Below are positions 62,341 to 64,000 of a stretch of DNA of 64,000 bases, in pieces. The stretch spans positions 868,001 through 932,000 of the forward strand of contig BLLK01000047.1 in NCBI GenBank assembly GCA_021927905.1. Reading direction: 5' to 3'. Both the position numbers and the translations under genes were made by a program. The notes beneath the pieces are model-generated. The model was not told the DNA's origin. It saw only the letters and a program-made list of their open reading frames with translations, and ran no database searches. Source of the stretch: Chaetoceros tenuissimus. Its lineage: Eukaryota > Bacillariophyta > Thalassiosirophyceae > Chaetocerotales > Chaetocerotaceae. Each line of letters starts with the position of its first letter. The first letter of the stretch is position 1.

Positions 62341-64000
62341 TGGAAGCATTAGCAGAAGCATCTGTAGAGGATCTCATAGATCTCATGCCAAACTATGACA
62401 CATCTCGATCTTCATTCCTAGCTAATTCTTCCTCAACAAATAAAAGCACATCTGTAAAACATGTCACGAATATGGAGCTGCCAGCTCATCACCCTCCTCG
62501 AGTGTTTGGGGGAGGCTCATATCATTTGGACCCAATCAATCATCAAGAAACATATGAATTGAAGGATATATTTACAGGCCTTATTGATTCTATAAGTGGA
62601 GAACTAGTGAGTGGTGTGAGAGAATATGTATTGACAGGTGAAATCTACGAGGGACCATTTGTAAATAATAAGAGACATGGAAGTGGTGCTATTGTAAAGA
62701 ATGTATATTTACCAAAGAGTTCAATAGCGATTGGTCAAATGAGTAGTTTACCGCATATATCTGAGTCAGAAGCTAAGTTCTATGGATCTTATCAGAATGA
62801 TGAACCGAGTCATGGAACACTTGTAGTGCCTAATCTGTTTACCTATCAAGGGCCTTTACGATGTAGCAAACCTCATGGGGAAGGGGGCTGCCTAATAAAA
62901 CCGTGCGGTTTCAAATACGAGGGAAGCTTCAAGGACGGTCTATTTCATGGGTATGGTGTTGAATTAGACGGCAATGGGGGCATTTACAAGGGAGCATTCA
63001 AAATGGGCATCAGAGAAGGCTTTGGAGAGTTCACTTCTCTGAAAAAAGCAAAACTATGTAAAGTTTCTCGTAAAACTGAAGAAAAGGAGAGTATCAAATG
63101 CAAATATAAAGGAGGTTGGATAAATAATCAGAAGCAAGGTGAAGGAAGTGAACGCATGGGAAAGGAAATCTATAGAGGAGAATTTCATGCAAACGAAAAA
63201 CATGGTCATGGCAGCATCATGTGGTTGAAAAACGAAGACGGCGAAATTGACGATAGTGATGACGATGAATGTAGGAGTCAGCAGGAAGATGAAAACAAGA
63301 TAGAAGTAAAAGATGGAATTTTTGCTACCCAACATTCCAACGTCAATTTACTGTCATTACTAAATAAAGAATTTGATGAAATTGAACGAGATATTGACGA
63401 GGATGAAGATGAAACTTGCTACAAAATTACCCAACATAGTTTTCCTGTTGTAGCAGAGGGATCATGGAGAGCGGGCCACCCTTTGAATGGAACGAGCGGG
63501 TGGACATTGATGTACGAGAATGGCGATTGTTATAGTGGATATGCAACCGATTTCTGTCCGGAAGGTTATGGCATCATGAGATATAGTAACAGAGATGTTT
63601 ATACTGGCGAATGGAGTGGCGGAAAACGTTGTGGTGAAGGTTGCTTCATATCTGGTGACGGAAAAGAAGAATATATTGGTTACTGGAATGATGATAAAAT
63701 TGTGCCTTTAGCAGAAGGCGACCGAAATGATCATATGACACGTTTGACGGATATGGCCCTCGTCTTACTACAGGATAGCAACCATGACATCGATATCGAG
63801 AGGAGCAATGACTTATTTGAAGATATTGATTCATATGAAAAACAACGAGAGATACTGGAATCTATTGTCGAGAAAAGTTTGAAGCAGTCTATCGATCGCA
63901 TGAACGAAAGTAGATTCTTTCGTGAAGAATGGAAATCTCCAATTGGAAAAAGGAGAAATCTTGGTCTGGGGAGGAACATTGCAAACATTCTTGTCACGCC
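62341..64000 (+). CDS. MORN-repeat protein, 3' end beyond the window
   Basis: An open frame of at least 553 residues begins at 62341 and runs off the end. From about residue 100 to 460 it has about nine MORN repeats (pattern YxGxxxxGxxxGxG), such as YEGSFKDGLFHGYG, YKGAFKMGIREGFG, YRGEFHANEKHGHG and YTGEWSGGKRCGEG. An acidic insert (about 305-365) splits the repeats. The end is helical and charged. MORN repeats bind lipids or scaffold partners at membranes and the cytoskeleton. The partners are unknown here. Confidence 0.85.

Overview
The window looks like a stretch of diatom nuclear DNA. It is AT-rich, genes lie on both strands without operons, and most are single-exon. The introns I could place are short GT-AG introns of about 83-121 nt. 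Lineage markers are two cyclins of the diatom-specific type, an HSF with the diatom-style RWGF DNA-binding core, and several presequences with a signal peptide followed by Phe at +1, the ASAF-like motif of proteins sent into complex plastids. No genus is assigned.

Layout: 1-829 is non-coding with a degenerate repeat. 830-8000 holds a MYND/RING/TPR/CCCH protein (+), a phytochelatin-synthase-like cysteine peptidase (-), a two-exon Nup50-like FG nucleoporin (+), a Cys-rich four-helix membrane protein (-) and a START-domain protein (-). 8380-18830 holds a sulfotransferase-like Golgi protein (+), an intron-containing tRNA-Tyr (-), a plastid-type DoxX-like membrane protein (+), a DUF3431-type protein (-), a two-helix membrane protein (-), an Asp/Asn beta-hydroxylase (-), a single-pass membrane protein (+), a seven-helix GPCR-like receptor (-) and a coiled-coil protein (-). 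20229-30825 has LSm7, two cyclins facing each other, QPRT, a TRMT2A-type tRNA methyltransferase and an unknown. 31242-44000 has an unknown, aspartyl aminopeptidase, a small mitochondrial-like protein, GlnRS with a C-terminal EMAPII-type OB fold, an HSF, a 98-residue two-exon unknown and an ornithine-decarboxylase-like protein that lacks key PLP motifs.

44003-50786 holds a disrupted secreted polysaccharide-lyase-like gene and the most notable locus: a nitric oxide synthase gene whose first exon, joined in frame across a 91-nt intron, encodes a globin-like domain without the proximal histidine. After a three-exon DUF676-type lipase comes a tandem cluster of three paralogues (53533-59505) that I cannot assign to any known family. 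Two of them share a tract of about 213 nt that looks identical by eye. The window ends with two ORFs 5 nt apart, a non-autonomous hAT-like element with 8-bp target-site duplications, and a MORN-repeat gene running off the end.

Functional links: several products are plausibly plastid-imported (DoxX-like, GlnRS, aminopeptidase, lipase). The NOS and the ODC-like protein both touch arginine/ornithine metabolism and lie close together, but gene order alone does not show that they cooperate. No retrovirus-like or Polinton-like element was seen.
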